Notes: generated from the sequence alone by a model not told the origin. DNA of 64,000 nt from Bacteroides sp. (GCA_023665805.1 JAMPDJ010000008.1:43485-107484), one strand, 5' to 3'. Positions 37,975 through 48,066 are shown, counted from the first letter of the stretch. Numbers and translations: made by a program.

Positions 37975-38799
37975 ATGAAACATGAAATTGCTTTGGAGAG
38001 TATTCTTGATTTGAATTCTACCAATGTTTGGAAACTTTACGAATACGATATAAAAAAAGCATGGGACAACGAGAAGAGCGAATGTAGTTTTGCATCCAGC
38101 GAAGACAAGTTGCTGAACATCATCCGTCTGTGCTTTGATGTGGTGCACTACAATCCTGCAGATCCACGCGAACAGGCAAAATATGAGAATAGCGAATGGG
38201 CGACATTCCAGCACTGCGATGAAAAGAAAGGCTGGGTGGCAATCCGTCGTAAATATATCACACATCTTAGCGACCTCAGCTATGAAAACATACGTTTCAT
38301 TACTGCAGCCACCCTATTGGAGCTAATTGACCGTAACTTTGGTGGCGGTTGGGACAGTATATCATTGAGCATGAAGGATATCATACTGAGCGGATTTGAT
38401 ATCAGCACAACCACACTGCCTGCCAATCGCATGCACGTTGCCGGAGGAACATTAGAAAGAAAAATGGCTCAAGGCTATGAAGTGCTTGAGATAACCAAGG
38501 GCACATGGATAGAGGCCATCTTCGCCAAGAAGAAAGAACCGTTAGTCAAGGTGCGCATGAACGACAACAAGTATGATGAGGAGGGAAACTTGCGAAAGGC
38601 TTCTGCCAAGAACGCGGATGATGACGAAGAAGAATTACCAGAAGAGACTGAGCAAAATGACGATGAAGTAGACAACAGTCCAGATGACGACCAAATGGAC
38701 GAAATGTATTACAGCAGCATTTCCGAGGGAGTCAAGAACCGTGAAGACCAAGGTGACGAAGAATTTGTCGGATTATCCATAGACGAGGGCGAAGAATAA
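37975..38799 (+). CDS. Hypothetical protein with acidic tail
   Basis: A 274-residue protein, not recognised. Residues 1 to about 190 look globular and cytoplasmic (no signal), with SYENIRFITAATLLELIDRNFGGG and an ADPREQAKYENSEW segment. The last 80 or so residues are strongly acidic and low complexity (runs of D and E). It follows sdaA by 42 bp and is likely the last gene before a hairpin. The tail could bind a basic partner such as nucleic-acid-binding proteins; this is only inference. Confidence 0.65.
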   Translation: MKHEIALESILDLNSTNVWKLYEYDIKKAWDNEKSECSFASSEDKLLNIIRLCFDVVHYNPADPREQAKYENSEWATFQHCDEKKGWVAIRRKYITHLSDLSYENIRFITAATLLELIDRNFGGGWDSISLSMKDIILSGFDISTTTLPANRMHVAGGTLERKMAQGYEVLEITKGTWIEAIFAKKKEPLVKVRMNDNKYDEEGNLRKASAKNADDDEEELPEETEQNDDEVDNSPDDDQMDEMYYSSISEGVKNREDQGDEEFVGLSIDEGEE

Positions 38800-38858
38800 A
38801 GACCATCTGTCAATCAAACGATACACGATATAATTTCACAGAAGATTTTTGGATATGG

Positions 38859-38902
38859 ACAAACGGTAGAGTTCGGGTAGCAGTTACCATTCTGCCGTTT
38901 GT
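38859..38902 (+). terminator. Hairpin after the acidic protein gene
   Basis: ACAAACGGTAGA and TCTGCCGTTTGT pair over 12 bp with one wobble, with a further GGTA/TACC inside the loop. It separates the plus-strand unit from the Omp85-type gene. Confidence 0.5.
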
Positions 38903-38953
38903 TCATGTTTGTGGCTTAGTACTCATGCATGGATGGCATGATAAAATAATATA

Positions 38954-41230
38954 TTGAGGATTATCAAAACAATAGCACCATATTCAGGAACCAAATGCAT
39001 GGAAGTCCTATTGGGCTTTCTCTTGTTATTGTGTTCTTGTAGTAGCAAACGTCACTTGGCTGAAGGTGAATATATGTTGGACAAAGTCAGCGTAATTCCG
39101 GATTCAACGAAATTCAATGTCTCCATGCTATCCGGTTATCTGTTGCAACAGCCAAACGCACGTTGGGCCTCACTCTTCAAATTGCCATTGGGCATTTACC
39201 TAATGTCCAATCCCAAAAGCAATAGCTCGTTCCATAGGTTTCTGCGTAGAATGGGCGAAGCACCGGTGGTATATGATACCCTTCAGGCGGAGCGTGGTCG
39301 TATGCGCATGCAGGATGCTTTGTTTAACATGGGGTATCTGCATGCAAGCATAAATATGGAAGAGATTTACCACAAGCATAAGGTACATGTACGATACCAC
39401 CTGCATCCCGGTATAAGATACTATGTGGATTCTCTGACCATACAGGTACAGGATACGGTAATAGCAAATGAGATGCAAAGTATTGCAAACACAACACTAT
39501 TGCATAAAGGCATGCCTTTTGATGCCAATATATTCAATCAAGAACGTTCTCGAATTGCCAATTATCTGACTGACAAAGGCTATTATGCATTCAATCGGGA
39601 TTTCATAAGCTTTGAAGCCGATACGTCATCCACATCCAGAAATGTTCACCTCAAAATGGTAGTGTCAGACTTTACAGACCCGACAACCAATACAACGCAC
39701 CGACACCAGAGATACAATATCGGCAATGTCAGTTTCTCTTACGACAGAAGTAATGGTTCTCCTATATGGCTTAGAAATGCCGTACTGAAAAAGTCTTGTA
39801 GTATCATTGAAGGACACATGTATCGTGAATCTGATTTGACGGACACATATCGTAAACTGAATAATTTAGATGCCATATCTGCAACCAATGTCAGAATCAC
39901 TCCTAACGAACAGGATAATACCACTCTTGATGCAAACATCATACTCACTCCGGCGAGATTGAATAGCATACAATTTGGACTCGATGGCACAAATACTGCA
40001 GGTGATTTAGGCGCAGCCCTTAACTTCACATATCAAAACCGTAATGTTTTCCATGGCTCAGAAGTCTTCTCCCTGAAAGCACGCACTGCCTTCGAAGCTA
40101 TCCATGGACTCAAGGGTTATGCCGATCAGAATTACTTTGAATACAGCATTGAAGCAGGACTGCAGTTTCCGGATTTGCTATTTCCTTTTATTTCTGATAA
40201 AGTGCGTCGCAAGTACAAGGCGGATAGTGAGTTCGGACTGATGTTTGCCAGCCAGAACAGGCCGGAGTTTCATCGTCGTGTTCTTACCACATCATGGAAA
40301 TACCGTTGGAGCAATCATGTGGCCAAATACCAACATAGATTTGAACTGTTCGATGTCAATTATGTCTACATGCCATGGATAAGCGATACATTTTACGAGA
40401 CTTATATTGCCAATCCGGAAAGTCGAAATGCCATCATTGCATACAATTATCAAAACCTGTTCATCGTAAGACTTGGATATAAATATCAGTATTCCAGCGT
40501 AGGACTCACCACACCCATGGGATTATATGGCAAGAATGGATACGCCATACACATAAATGCAGAAACCGCCGGTAACCTCATTGATGGATTGTGCAACCTA
40601 TTCAATACCAAAGTTAACGAGGACGGCCAACGAACTTTGTTCAATATCTCTTATGCACAATACGCAAAATTTGACTTTGACGTCTGCAAAAGTATTCGTT
40701 TCTCAGATCGTGCCAGCTTAGCCATGCACCTTGCAATTGGAGTGGCTTATCCCTATGGCAATAGCAACATCTTACCGTATGAAAAACGTTACTTCAGCGG
40801 TGGTGCCAATAGTGTGCGCGGTTGGAGTGTTCGAAGTCTTGGTCCAGGTTCATTCATAGGCAACGATGGCAACATCGACTTTATCAACCAAACCGGAGAT
40901 GTCAAGTTGGATATAAACGTGGAGTTACGCACACACATTTTTTGGAAATTCGACGGAGCTGTTTTCGTGGATGCCGGTAACATCTGGTCCATACGCGATT
41001 ATAAGGAACAACCAGGAGGACAATTCCGCTGGGACACTTGCTGGGAACAAATTGCAGTATCTTATGGAATGGGCCTAAGACTGAATTTGAATTACTTCCT
41101 GTTGCGTTTTGATGCCGGCATGAAAGCCATCAATCCTGCATACCAAGATACCAAGCGACACTACCCATTGATATATCCCGATTTTAACCGAGACTTCGCT
41201 TTTCACTTTGCCGTGGGACTGCCATTCTGA
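38954..41230 (+). CDS. Omp85/TamA-like outer membrane assembly lipoprotein
   Basis: A 758-residue protein with N-terminal POTRA-like segments (about 45-330) and a C-terminal bacterial surface antigen barrel (GANSVRGWSVRSLGPG; NVELRTHIFWKFDGAVFVDAGN). It ends FAFHFAVGLPF with a terminal Phe. The TTG start gives a basic N-region before LLGFLLLLCSC, a lipoprotein-type signal. The ATG at 38999 gives a signal lacking positive charge, so TTG is preferred. The family inserts or secretes outer membrane proteins. This lipidated form is probably a TamA-type accessory rather than BamA. Confidence 0.85.
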   Translation: MRIIKTIAPYSGTKCMEVLLGFLLLLCSCSSKRHLAEGEYMLDKVSVIPDSTKFNVSMLSGYLLQQPNARWASLFKLPLGIYLMSNPKSNSSFHRFLRRMGEAPVVYDTLQAERGRMRMQDALFNMGYLHASINMEEIYHKHKVHVRYHLHPGIRYYVDSLTIQVQDTVIANEMQSIANTTLLHKGMPFDANIFNQERSRIANYLTDKGYYAFNRDFISFEADTSSTSRNVHLKMVVSDFTDPTTNTTHRHQRYNIGNVSFSYDRSNGSPIWLRNAVLKKSCSIIEGHMYRESDLTDTYRKLNNLDAISATNVRITPNEQDNTTLDANIILTPARLNSIQFGLDGTNTAGDLGAALNFTYQNRNVFHGSEVFSLKARTAFEAIHGLKGYADQNYFEYSIEAGLQFPDLLFPFISDKVRRKYKADSEFGLMFASQNRPEFHRRVLTTSWKYRWSNHVAKYQHRFELFDVNYVYMPWISDTFYETYIANPESRNAIIAYNYQNLFIVRLGYKYQYSSVGLTTPMGLYGKNGYAIHINAETAGNLIDGLCNLFNTKVNEDGQRTLFNISYAQYAKFDFDVCKSIRFSDRASLAMHLAIGVAYPYGNSNILPYEKRYFSGGANSVRGWSVRSLGPGSFIGNDGNIDFINQTGDVKLDINVELRTHIFWKFDGAVFVDAGNIWSIRDYKEQPGGQFRWDTCWEQIAVSYGMGLRLNLNYFLLRFDAGMKAINPAYQDTKRHYPLIYPDFNRDFAFHFAVGLPF

Positions 41231-41248
41231 TTATGCACAAAACAACCC

Positions 41249-41650
41249 CTATTTTGTGTAATCTTCAGGAGCATAGGTGAACGACATATATTCAACATCC
41301 CTTGTTTTCGATGAGTATATATAACGAAACGTGACAGCATGCTGCTTCAATTCGTTCAATCCGGGATTTTGACAGATATTATTCAATAGATTAGTGTCAA
41401 ACAAATCAATCATGGACGATGTATAGACACTATCCACATCCATCTTGTCAGACACAGAATAATGATAGACCATCACACGACCGGTCGGATGGTATACCAT
41501 GCTATCCAAAATTGTATATTTATCCATTTGCTTGGGACAAGAGTTTTTTGTAAACTCTTGTGTCTGCCTGAATATCTTATCGTCCAAGGATTCTCGTTTG
41601 CATGCAGCAACAAGCATGATGGCACAGGCAGACAATATCAGTTTTCTCAT
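41249..41650 (-). CDS. Small hypothetical lipoprotein
   Basis: 133 residues: MRKLILSACAIMLVAACKRESLDD, lipobox VAAC at 14-17. The mature part contains VRFTR-like beta segments and a TFRYIYSSKTRDVEYMSFTY end. The family is not recognised. It lies 158 bp downstream of yebC on the same strand and is convergent with the Omp85-type gene. Confidence 0.7.
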   Translation of the reverse strand: MRKLILSACAIMLVAACKRESLDDKIFRQTQEFTKNSCPKQMDKYTILDSMVYHPTGRVMVYHYSVSDKMDVDSVYTSSMIDLFDTNLLNNICQNPGLNELKQHAVTFRYIYSSKTRDVEYMSFTYAPEDYTK

Positions 41651-41808
41651 TTTTATTATATAAATGCAATTTGTTTTAATTCAAATGTATATTATCCGGC
41701 ATGCAACAAGGAAACATATCAAAAGAGAACCATGTGAGACATACTAATATACATCCACATAGTTCTCTTTCTGTATTTGCTTCCAATAAGGTTGCACAAG
41801 ATTAACCC

Positions 41809-42549
41809 TTACTCTTCAGGCTTCATATTGGTGTACACTGTCTGTACATCGTCAAAATCCTCCAATTTCTCCACCATCTTGTTGATGGTTTCGCGTTGCT
41901 CTGGAGTCACGTCCTTCAAGTCATTGGGAATATAGGTAAATTCACCACCGACATCCTCATACCCCTTGGCTTCCAAGGCCTTTTGGATTTCACTGTAAGC
42001 CGTAGGCTCACCGTAAATCGTAATGGTGGTTTCATCCTTTTCCTCATCGTACTCCTCATCATAATCTTCCTCTACTCCGAAGTCTATCATTTCCAGGATG
42101 AAATCATCCATGTCCATGTCAGCATTCTTCTTGAAAGAGAAGACACACTTGTGGTCAAAGAGGAAAGAAAGAGAACCGGTAGTTCCCATGTTGCCGCTGA
42201 ACTTGTTGAACACAGAACGGACATCGGCCACAGTACGTGTGGTGTTATCAGTAAGAGTATCCACAAATACAGCAACGCCATGAGGACCGTATCCCTCGTA
42301 GGTTACACTCTTGTACTCGCTCTGATCCTTGCCCATGGCATTTTTGATAGCACGCTCGATATTATCCTTAGGCATATTCTCACGCTTACATACTGCAATG
42401 ACAGAACGCAGGGAGGGATTGTTTTCAGGTTCAGGTCCACCAGCCTTCACTGCTATGGCAATCTGCTTGCCCAAGCGTGTAAATGTCTTGGCCATGTGGC
42501 CCCATCTTTTCATTTTTGTTGCTTTGCGATATTCAAATGCGCGTCCCAT
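41809..42549 (-). CDS. yebC: YebC/PmpR family protein
   Basis: 246 residues beginning MGRAFEYRKATKMKRWGHMAK, the YebC signature. GGPEPENNPSLR and an acidic third domain (DFGVEEDYDEEYDEEKDET) fit the family. Members bind DNA or ribosomes; recent work links some to relief of stalling at proline runs. It is probably cotranscribed with pheT, 41 bp away. Confidence 0.95.
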   Translation of the reverse strand: MGRAFEYRKATKMKRWGHMAKTFTRLGKQIAIAVKAGGPEPENNPSLRSVIAVCKRENMPKDNIERAIKNAMGKDQSEYKSVTYEGYGPHGVAVFVDTLTDNTTRTVADVRSVFNKFSGNMGTTGSLSFLFDHKCVFSFKKNADMDMDDFILEMIDFGVEEDYDEEYDEEKDETTITIYGEPTAYSEIQKALEAKGYEDVGGEFTYIPNDLKDVTPEQRETINKMVEKLEDFDDVQTVYTNMKPEE

Positions 42550-42590
42550 ATATTATGTATTATATTAGAGTATTATTACTTATGTATCAT

Positions 42591-45104
42591 TTATCTGAGT
42601 TCGGCTCCCAACTGTTTTGTAAACTGCAATATAAGCTTTTGCATGATACCATCAATGACCTTGTCGCTCATGGTCTTTTCTGTATCCTGAAGAATAAAGT
42701 TTACTGCATAAGACTTCTTGCCGGCTGGCAGATTCTTACCCTCATACACATCAAAAAGTGTAACGGCCTTCAGCATTTTTTTCTCCGTTTGATATGCAAT
42801 CTGTTCTATCTTGCCAAATTCCACACTTTGGTCTATCAGCAACGCCAAATCTCTACTTACTGCAGGGAACTTGCTTATTTCAGTATATTTGACAACCTGG
42901 TTGCGTACTGTCTTCATTACAAGGCCCCAATTGATATCAGCAAAGAATACATGATTGTCTATATCAAAAGACTTGCGTATCTTGTGACTTACAATACCCA
43001 TCTTAACCAATACTTTTCCGCCTCTGTTGCGAATTTCCAAGCTCTTGTCGAAGATATCCTCACTACCTTCAGCAAACACCAGCATGCCAAAAGGTACACC
43101 CAATCGGGAAAGGATATTCATGACATATGCCTTTAGTTCGGCACAACTACTATCCTCATTGGCATGTGCCCAATTTCCGCATACGCGCTTACCCGTAACC
43201 CAAAGGCCCATGTGCATCTCCTCGGAATATGCGTCCAGAACATGCTTGATTACCTCAGAATCCCGACTATCAGATACCCCAGGAATGATGCCGGCATACT
43301 TACGTGCCTCATCAAACCGATAACAATTTCCAAACTCAAACAAACGTAAATCCGGCATACGGTGAGCCGTATTGCGAGCAATGCTCTCCAAGCCACCGAA
43401 CAGAATACTCTGGCGCAACACACTCAAATCCTGTGACAGAGGATTGAGCAGACGTACACAATTCTCTGCCTTATACGCAGTCTGCGTACCATTGGTATAA
43501 TAGGCAGCCTTGTGCAGACTATTATTCAATATCTCACGGAAACCACAACCAACAAGTTGTTCTGCTACAAGGTTCTGCATCTTGTAGCTCTTGTCAGTCT
43601 CACCCTTTACCGACAAGCTGGACTTCACTGTAGTGGGTATCTCGATATTATTGTAGCCATAGATACGCAGTATATCCTCCACAACATCACAAGGCCTGCG
43701 TACATCCACCCTATATGCAGGCACAGAAAGCTGCAAACCTTCCGCATCCTCATCCAGAATGGTCATTTCAAGGCTGGTGACTATGCTCTTGACTGTATCC
43801 GCAGGTATATGCTTGCCTATCAATGTGTCTACATAGGCGTACTTCAAGTCCACATTAAAGTCTGAAACATACTGATGGCATACATCCACAATCTCCATGC
43901 TTACCTTGGCTCCGGCCAGTTCCTTGGCCATGATGGCAGCCTGTTTCAGTGCATATATCTGGCCATCGGGATCTATGCCACGCTCAAACCGGAAACTGGC
44001 ATCTGTCTGCAATCCGTGGCGTCTGGAACTCTTGCGAATCCATGTTGGGTTGAAGTATGCGCTTTCCAGCAAGACATTACGTGTAGTATCATATGTACCA
44101 CTACCTTTACCGCCAAACACACCGGCAATGCACATTGGTTCGTTGGAATTGCATATAGCCAAGTCACGATTGCTAAGCTTATGCTCCTCACCGTCCAAAG
44201 TAACAAATGCAGTACCCTCGGGCATGGTCTTCACTATCACTTCCCCACCCTGAATCATATCTGCATCGAAGCAATGCAGAGGCTGTCCATAAGCCATCAT
44301 GATATAGTTGGTAATATCCACTATATTATTGATTGGACGCAGGCCAATGACGCGCAAACGTTCCTGTAACCATTCCGGGCTTTCCTTCACCTCGCAATCG
44401 GTAAGAGTCAAGGCACAGTACCTAGGACAAGCCTCGGCATTCTCCACCTTCACCGGAATTGTCAGGGAAACATCATCCACCTTGAATGCATCACATCCGG
44501 GACGATGCAACGATGTCTGGTAACCATTCTGTATCAACCACGCATACAAATCGCGTGCCACGCCATAATGACTGCAAGCATCCGCACGGTTAGGCGTTAT
44601 ATCGACTTCAATGAGGTAATCACTCTCTATATGGTAGTACGCCTTGGCCGGAATACCTACCGGAGTATCCTCCGGCAACACGATAATACCATCGTGGCTG
44701 GAACCTACACCTATCTCATCTTCGGCACAAATCATGCCCAGACTCTCTACACCACGCAATTTGCTACGCTTGATTACAAACTCCTTGTCACCATCATATA
44801 ACACGGTACCTACCACTGCAGCGATGACTTTTTGTCCGGCAGCCACATTGGGTGCACCACACACTATCGGCAAAGGTACCTCCTGTCCGACATCAACGGT
44901 ACAGACATGCATGTGGTCACTGTTGGGATGGGGTTCGCACGTCAACACATGTGCCGTCCACAATCCTTCCAAACCTCCCTTTATGCTTTGGACTTCCTCC
45001 ACGCTACCAACCTCCAGACCGATGCTCGTAAGTGCAGCTGCCACTTCATCGGCCGTAAGGTCGAAATCTACATAGTCACGAAGCCACTTGTAAGATATAT
45101 TCAT
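42591..45104 (-). CDS. pheT: Phenylalanyl-tRNA synthetase beta subunit
   Basis: The beta subunit of PheRS: tRNA recognition and editing. 837 residues with the start MNISYKWLRDYVDFDLT and a tRNA-binding OB domain (about 40-150). B3/4 editing and B5 domains (around 200-480), a catalytic-like core, and an FDX-ACB anticodon domain (KFPAVSRDLALLID to the end) follow. Length is normal. It lies far from pheS and on the opposite strand. Confidence 0.98.
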   Translation of the reverse strand: MNISYKWLRDYVDFDLTADEVAAALTSIGLEVGSVEEVQSIKGGLEGLWTAHVLTCEPHPNSDHMHVCTVDVGQEVPLPIVCGAPNVAAGQKVIAAVVGTVLYDGDKEFVIKRSKLRGVESLGMICAEDEIGVGSSHDGIIVLPEDTPVGIPAKAYYHIESDYLIEVDITPNRADACSHYGVARDLYAWLIQNGYQTSLHRPGCDAFKVDDVSLTIPVKVENAEACPRYCALTLTDCEVKESPEWLQERLRVIGLRPINNIVDITNYIMMAYGQPLHCFDADMIQGGEVIVKTMPEGTAFVTLDGEEHKLSNRDLAICNSNEPMCIAGVFGGKGSGTYDTTRNVLLESAYFNPTWIRKSSRRHGLQTDASFRFERGIDPDGQIYALKQAAIMAKELAGAKVSMEIVDVCHQYVSDFNVDLKYAYVDTLIGKHIPADTVKSIVTSLEMTILDEDAEGLQLSVPAYRVDVRRPCDVVEDILRIYGYNNIEIPTTVKSSLSVKGETDKSYKMQNLVAEQLVGCGFREILNNSLHKAAYYTNGTQTAYKAENCVRLLNPLSQDLSVLRQSILFGGLESIARNTAHRMPDLRLFEFGNCYRFDEARKYAGIIPGVSDSRDSEVIKHVLDAYSEEMHMGLWVTGKRVCGNWAHANEDSSCAELKAYVMNILSRLGVPFGMLVFAEGSEDIFDKSLEIRNRGGKVLVKMGIVSHKIRKSFDIDNHVFFADINWGLVMKTVRNQVVKYTEISKFPAVSRDLALLIDQSVEFGKIEQIAYQTEKKMLKAVTLFDVYEGKNLPAGKKSYAVNFILQDTEKTMSDKVIDGIMQKLILQFTKQLGAELR

Positions 45105-45242
45105 AGTGTATATATATTATATATAATGTATACCGCATTTGGAATGCAAAATTATAAAAATTTATGCATATTAGCAGTACAAACCGGCAAATAAATTATG
45201 CTATGCAAACTTATGTTGCCTTGGCTATTCGTCTGGCATGTT

Positions 45243-46787
45243 TCAAAACGGTGTATCCATGCCACCTGGTGACGGAGGTGGCAGTTCCCCGCCAAACGGA
45301 TCTTGGGACATTATTTTGGCCTGCTCCTCGGAAGACAATCCTTTGGACTCTATTATCCCTCCTTGCTCCCCGGGGACAGGCACATATCTATTCTCATTTG
45401 TATCAGAAAATCTTGCGAATTCTCCACGGAACTCAAGTATCACATCACCCACTGCGCCATTACGATGCTTGGCTATGATAATCTCGGCCTTGCCTCTAAG
45501 ATCTCTTCCCTTTTCGTCCTGGAATATCTTGTAGTATTCAGGACGATGGATGAAGCATACCATATCGGCATCCTGCTCTATGGCACCTGATTCGCGCAAG
45601 TCGGATAGCTGCGGGCGTTTGTCAGAACCTTCGCGCGACTCCACTCCACGATTCAACTGCGACAAGGCTATAATGGGTATGTTCAGCTCCTTAGCCAACT
45701 GCTTCAGGCTTCGGCTTATGGTAGACACCTCCTCCTGACGACTGCCAAAACTCATCCCCGAGGCATTCATCAACTGAAGATAGTCTATCATGATAATCTT
45801 AACACCATGCTCACGTACCAAACGACGTGCCTTGGTGCGCAGTTCAAATACGCTCAGCGAGGGGGTATCGTCCACATATATGGGAGCATCATATAGTTGA
45901 GTAATACGCGCATCCAGCTGACTCCATTCATATGGGGCCAGTTGACCACTCTTGATTTTCTCGCCAGGTATTTCACACACGTTCACTATCAAACGGTTCA
46001 CCAACTGCACATTGGCCATCTCCAGAGAGAACATGGCACAGGGTATCTTCATATCCACGGCCATCTTCCTGATCATTGAAATCACAAATGCCGTCTTGCC
46101 CATGGCAGGACGGGCTGCAATAATGACAAGGTCGGAGTTCTGCCAACCGGATGTCATCTTGTCCAAGCCCTCGAATCCTGACGACAGGCCCGAAAGACCA
46201 TCGGTACGCGCTGCAGCCCTTTGCAACATGTCATAAGCATCCTTTATGACAGGATTTATTTGCGTATAGTCCTTCTTCATGTTGTTTTGCGACAACTCGA
46301 AGAGTCTGCCTTCGGCCTCCTGCATCAGGTCATCCACATCAGTCGCAGGGTCAAAGGCCGACTGCTGTATGCGACTGGAATAAGTAATAAGCTGTCTTGC
46401 AAGTGATTTCTGCTGTATTATCCTGGCATGATACTCTATATGGGCACTGCTTATCACAGCATCTGACAATGCTGCCACATATGGCATACCTCCAACCTCG
46501 TCCAAATGCCCTTTACAATCCAGCTGCTCAACCACAGTGATGACATCCACCGGTTTCTGCTGAGCAGCCAAATCACGGATAGCCTCATACACCAACTGGT
46601 TCTTGTGTTCATAGAAACTCTCCGGACGCAATATCTCCGCCACCTGCCCAAAAGCGTCCTGTTCATTCATCAAGGCACCCAACACGGCCGTTTCCATTTC
46701 CAAATTCTGCGGTTGGCGGTGTCCCAAGGCATCCATGCTTGGCACCTCTACTATTTTTGGATTTATCTTACGTTTCGATTCTGCCAT
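45243..46787 (-). CDS. dnaB: Replicative DNA helicase
   Basis: Unwinds DNA at the replication fork. 514 residues with an N-terminal DnaB domain (PQNLEMETAVLGALM onward) and a RecA-like domain with Walker A AARPAMGKTAF and Walker B IIMIDYLQLM. SQLNRGVESR and QDADMVCFIHRPEYY follow. No intein is present. It is divergent from menA and has a close consensus promoter. Confidence 0.98.
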   Translation of the reverse strand: MAESKRKINPKIVEVPSMDALGHRQPQNLEMETAVLGALMNEQDAFGQVAEILRPESFYEHKNQLVYEAIRDLAAQQKPVDVITVVEQLDCKGHLDEVGGMPYVAALSDAVISSAHIEYHARIIQQKSLARQLITYSSRIQQSAFDPATDVDDLMQEAEGRLFELSQNNMKKDYTQINPVIKDAYDMLQRAAARTDGLSGLSSGFEGLDKMTSGWQNSDLVIIAARPAMGKTAFVISMIRKMAVDMKIPCAMFSLEMANVQLVNRLIVNVCEIPGEKIKSGQLAPYEWSQLDARITQLYDAPIYVDDTPSLSVFELRTKARRLVREHGVKIIMIDYLQLMNASGMSFGSRQEEVSTISRSLKQLAKELNIPIIALSQLNRGVESREGSDKRPQLSDLRESGAIEQDADMVCFIHRPEYYKIFQDEKGRDLRGKAEIIIAKHRNGAVGDVILEFRGEFARFSDTNENRYVPVPGEQGGIIESKGLSSEEQAKIMSQDPFGGELPPPSPGGMDTPF

Positions 46788-46896
46788 ACCATAAGGGTAT
46801 TAACTAAGCGACTATGATTATATTATTACATTGTAGGTGCAGAACACTGATTGGCATCTGACATTGCCTCCTCAGCATGCTGTCTGCAAGCACTGG

Positions 46897-46928
46897 CAAA
46901 GGTAAGGATTTTATACGAGTTCGACAAA
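46897..46928 (-). promoter_or_regulatory. dnaB promoter
   Basis: Minus-strand TTTG (46925-46928), 20 bp, then TACCTTTG (46897-46904), about 110 bp before the dnaB ATG. Confidence 0.75.
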
Positions 46929-46944
46929 AAACGCCATGTTATTC

Positions 46945-46975
46945 TTGGCCGTCTGTACAAAAAGGGATAACTTTG
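46945..46975 (+). promoter_or_regulatory. menA promoter, nearly leaderless
   Basis: TTGG (46945-46948), 19 bp, then TAACTTTG (46968-46975), only 5 bp before the ATG at 46981. A normal start point would fall at or next to the ATG. Confidence 0.6.
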
Positions 46976-46980
46976 CCAAC

Positions 46981-47889
46981 ATGGTAAAGACTAATTCAAT
47001 ATACGCCTGGTGGCTGGCAGCCAGGCCCAAGACCCTTAGTGGAGCTGCCGCCCCGGTGGCGGTGGCTTTGTCGGCCGCCATGCACGAATACGGACACATC
47101 GACCTCTTGCCGGCAACGCTATGCCTGTTGTTTGCTTTGCTGATGCAAATTGATGCCAACCTGGTGAACGACTACTTTGATTGCATTCATGGAGTGGACG
47201 GAGAAGAACGCCTTGGCCCCGAACGCGCATGTTCCCAAGGCTGGATTACCCTACCGGCCATGCGTATCGGCATAGGAATGACTACGCTGCTGGCATGCCT
47301 CGTTGGCCTGCCGCTTGTGACGTGGGGGGGATGGGAATGCATTATTGTCGGGGGTGCCTGCGTGCTATTCTGCTTTCTCTACACCACCTTGTTTTCCCGC
47401 ATTGCCATGGGGGACATTCTCGTCGTACTCTTTTTTGGAATCATACCCGTAGGCTATACGTTTTATTTTCAAGGCCCCTATAACTCCATTGCGGATATCC
47501 CTTCCGGAGTATGGCTTCTGGCCTTAGCCCAAGGACTAATTGCGGATTGCCTCTTGTTGGTGAATAATTTTCGTGACCGCGATACAGACGCAAAAGCAAA
47601 CAAAAACACCCTCGTCACCATAATCGGCCCATCGGCAACCTTGCATATATATAGCTTCATAGGTTTCCTTTCGGTAGCTTTAGCCATATATGGCATACTT
47701 GTACTGTCAGAGCAATACACTGTACTCCACTACCTGCCACTGTTTTTCTTACCCATCCACTTCCGAGTGCTGGTTGCAATGAGCACAATCTACAGTGGCA
47801 AGGCACTCAACCGCGTGCTGGGCATGACAGCAATGTCCATCCTGGCATTTGCCGTACTGGTATCACTCAGCCTAATCCTATCAAACTAA
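46981..47889 (+). CDS. menA: 1,4-dihydroxy-2-naphthoate polyprenyltransferase-like UbiA protein
   Basis: Attaches the polyprenyl chain in menaquinone synthesis. The ATG at 46981 gives MVKTNSIYAWWLAARPKTLS, a typical MenA start; a start 15 codons earlier would overlap the promoter. About eight membrane segments. The two Asp-rich Mg-prenyl-diphosphate motifs are NDYFDCIHGVD (about 66-76) and NNFRDRDTDAKANK (about 200). Menaquinone would also feed the NapHG-type polyferredoxin nearby. Confidence 0.92.
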   Translation: MVKTNSIYAWWLAARPKTLSGAAAPVAVALSAAMHEYGHIDLLPATLCLLFALLMQIDANLVNDYFDCIHGVDGEERLGPERACSQGWITLPAMRIGIGMTTLLACLVGLPLVTWGGWECIIVGGACVLFCFLYTTLFSRIAMGDILVVLFFGIIPVGYTFYFQGPYNSIADIPSGVWLLALAQGLIADCLLLVNNFRDRDTDAKANKNTLVTIIGPSATLHIYSFIGFLSVALAIYGILVLSEQYTVLHYLPLFFLPIHFRVLVAMSTIYSGKALNRVLGMTAMSILAFAVLVSLSLILSN

Positions 47890-47921
47890 TTTAGATAGGA
47901 GAAACATTGCAAACGATAAAG

Positions 47922-47967
47922 AACACGGGAGGGCAATCATTCATTGATATGATTGCCCTCCCGTGTT
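47922..47967. terminator. Bidirectional terminator between menA and tRNA-Cys
   Basis: AACACGGGAGGGCAATCAT (47922-47940) and its perfect complement (47949-47967) form a 19-bp stem with an 8-base loop between convergent transcripts. Confidence 0.85.
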
Positions 47968-47974
47968 GTCCAAG

Positions 47975-48046
47975 AGGTGCCTGGCGGATTCGAACCGCCG
48001 TAGACGGTTTTGCAGACCGTTGACTAAGCCACTCATCCAAGGCACC
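47975..48046 (-). tRNA. tRNA-Cys (anticodon GCA)
   Basis: A 72-nt cloverleaf on the minus strand with perfect acceptor GGTGCCT / AGGCACC, discriminator U, anticodon stem ACGGT / ACCGT with loop CTGCAAA (GCA), and T-arm GGCGGTTCGAATCCGCC. CCA is not encoded. Confidence 0.97.
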
Positions 48047-48066
48047 TTGTTCCTTGTTTGCGAGTG

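Noticed and set aside
45243..46787. Intein in dnaB
   Set aside because: The Walker region and following motifs are contiguous at normal length.
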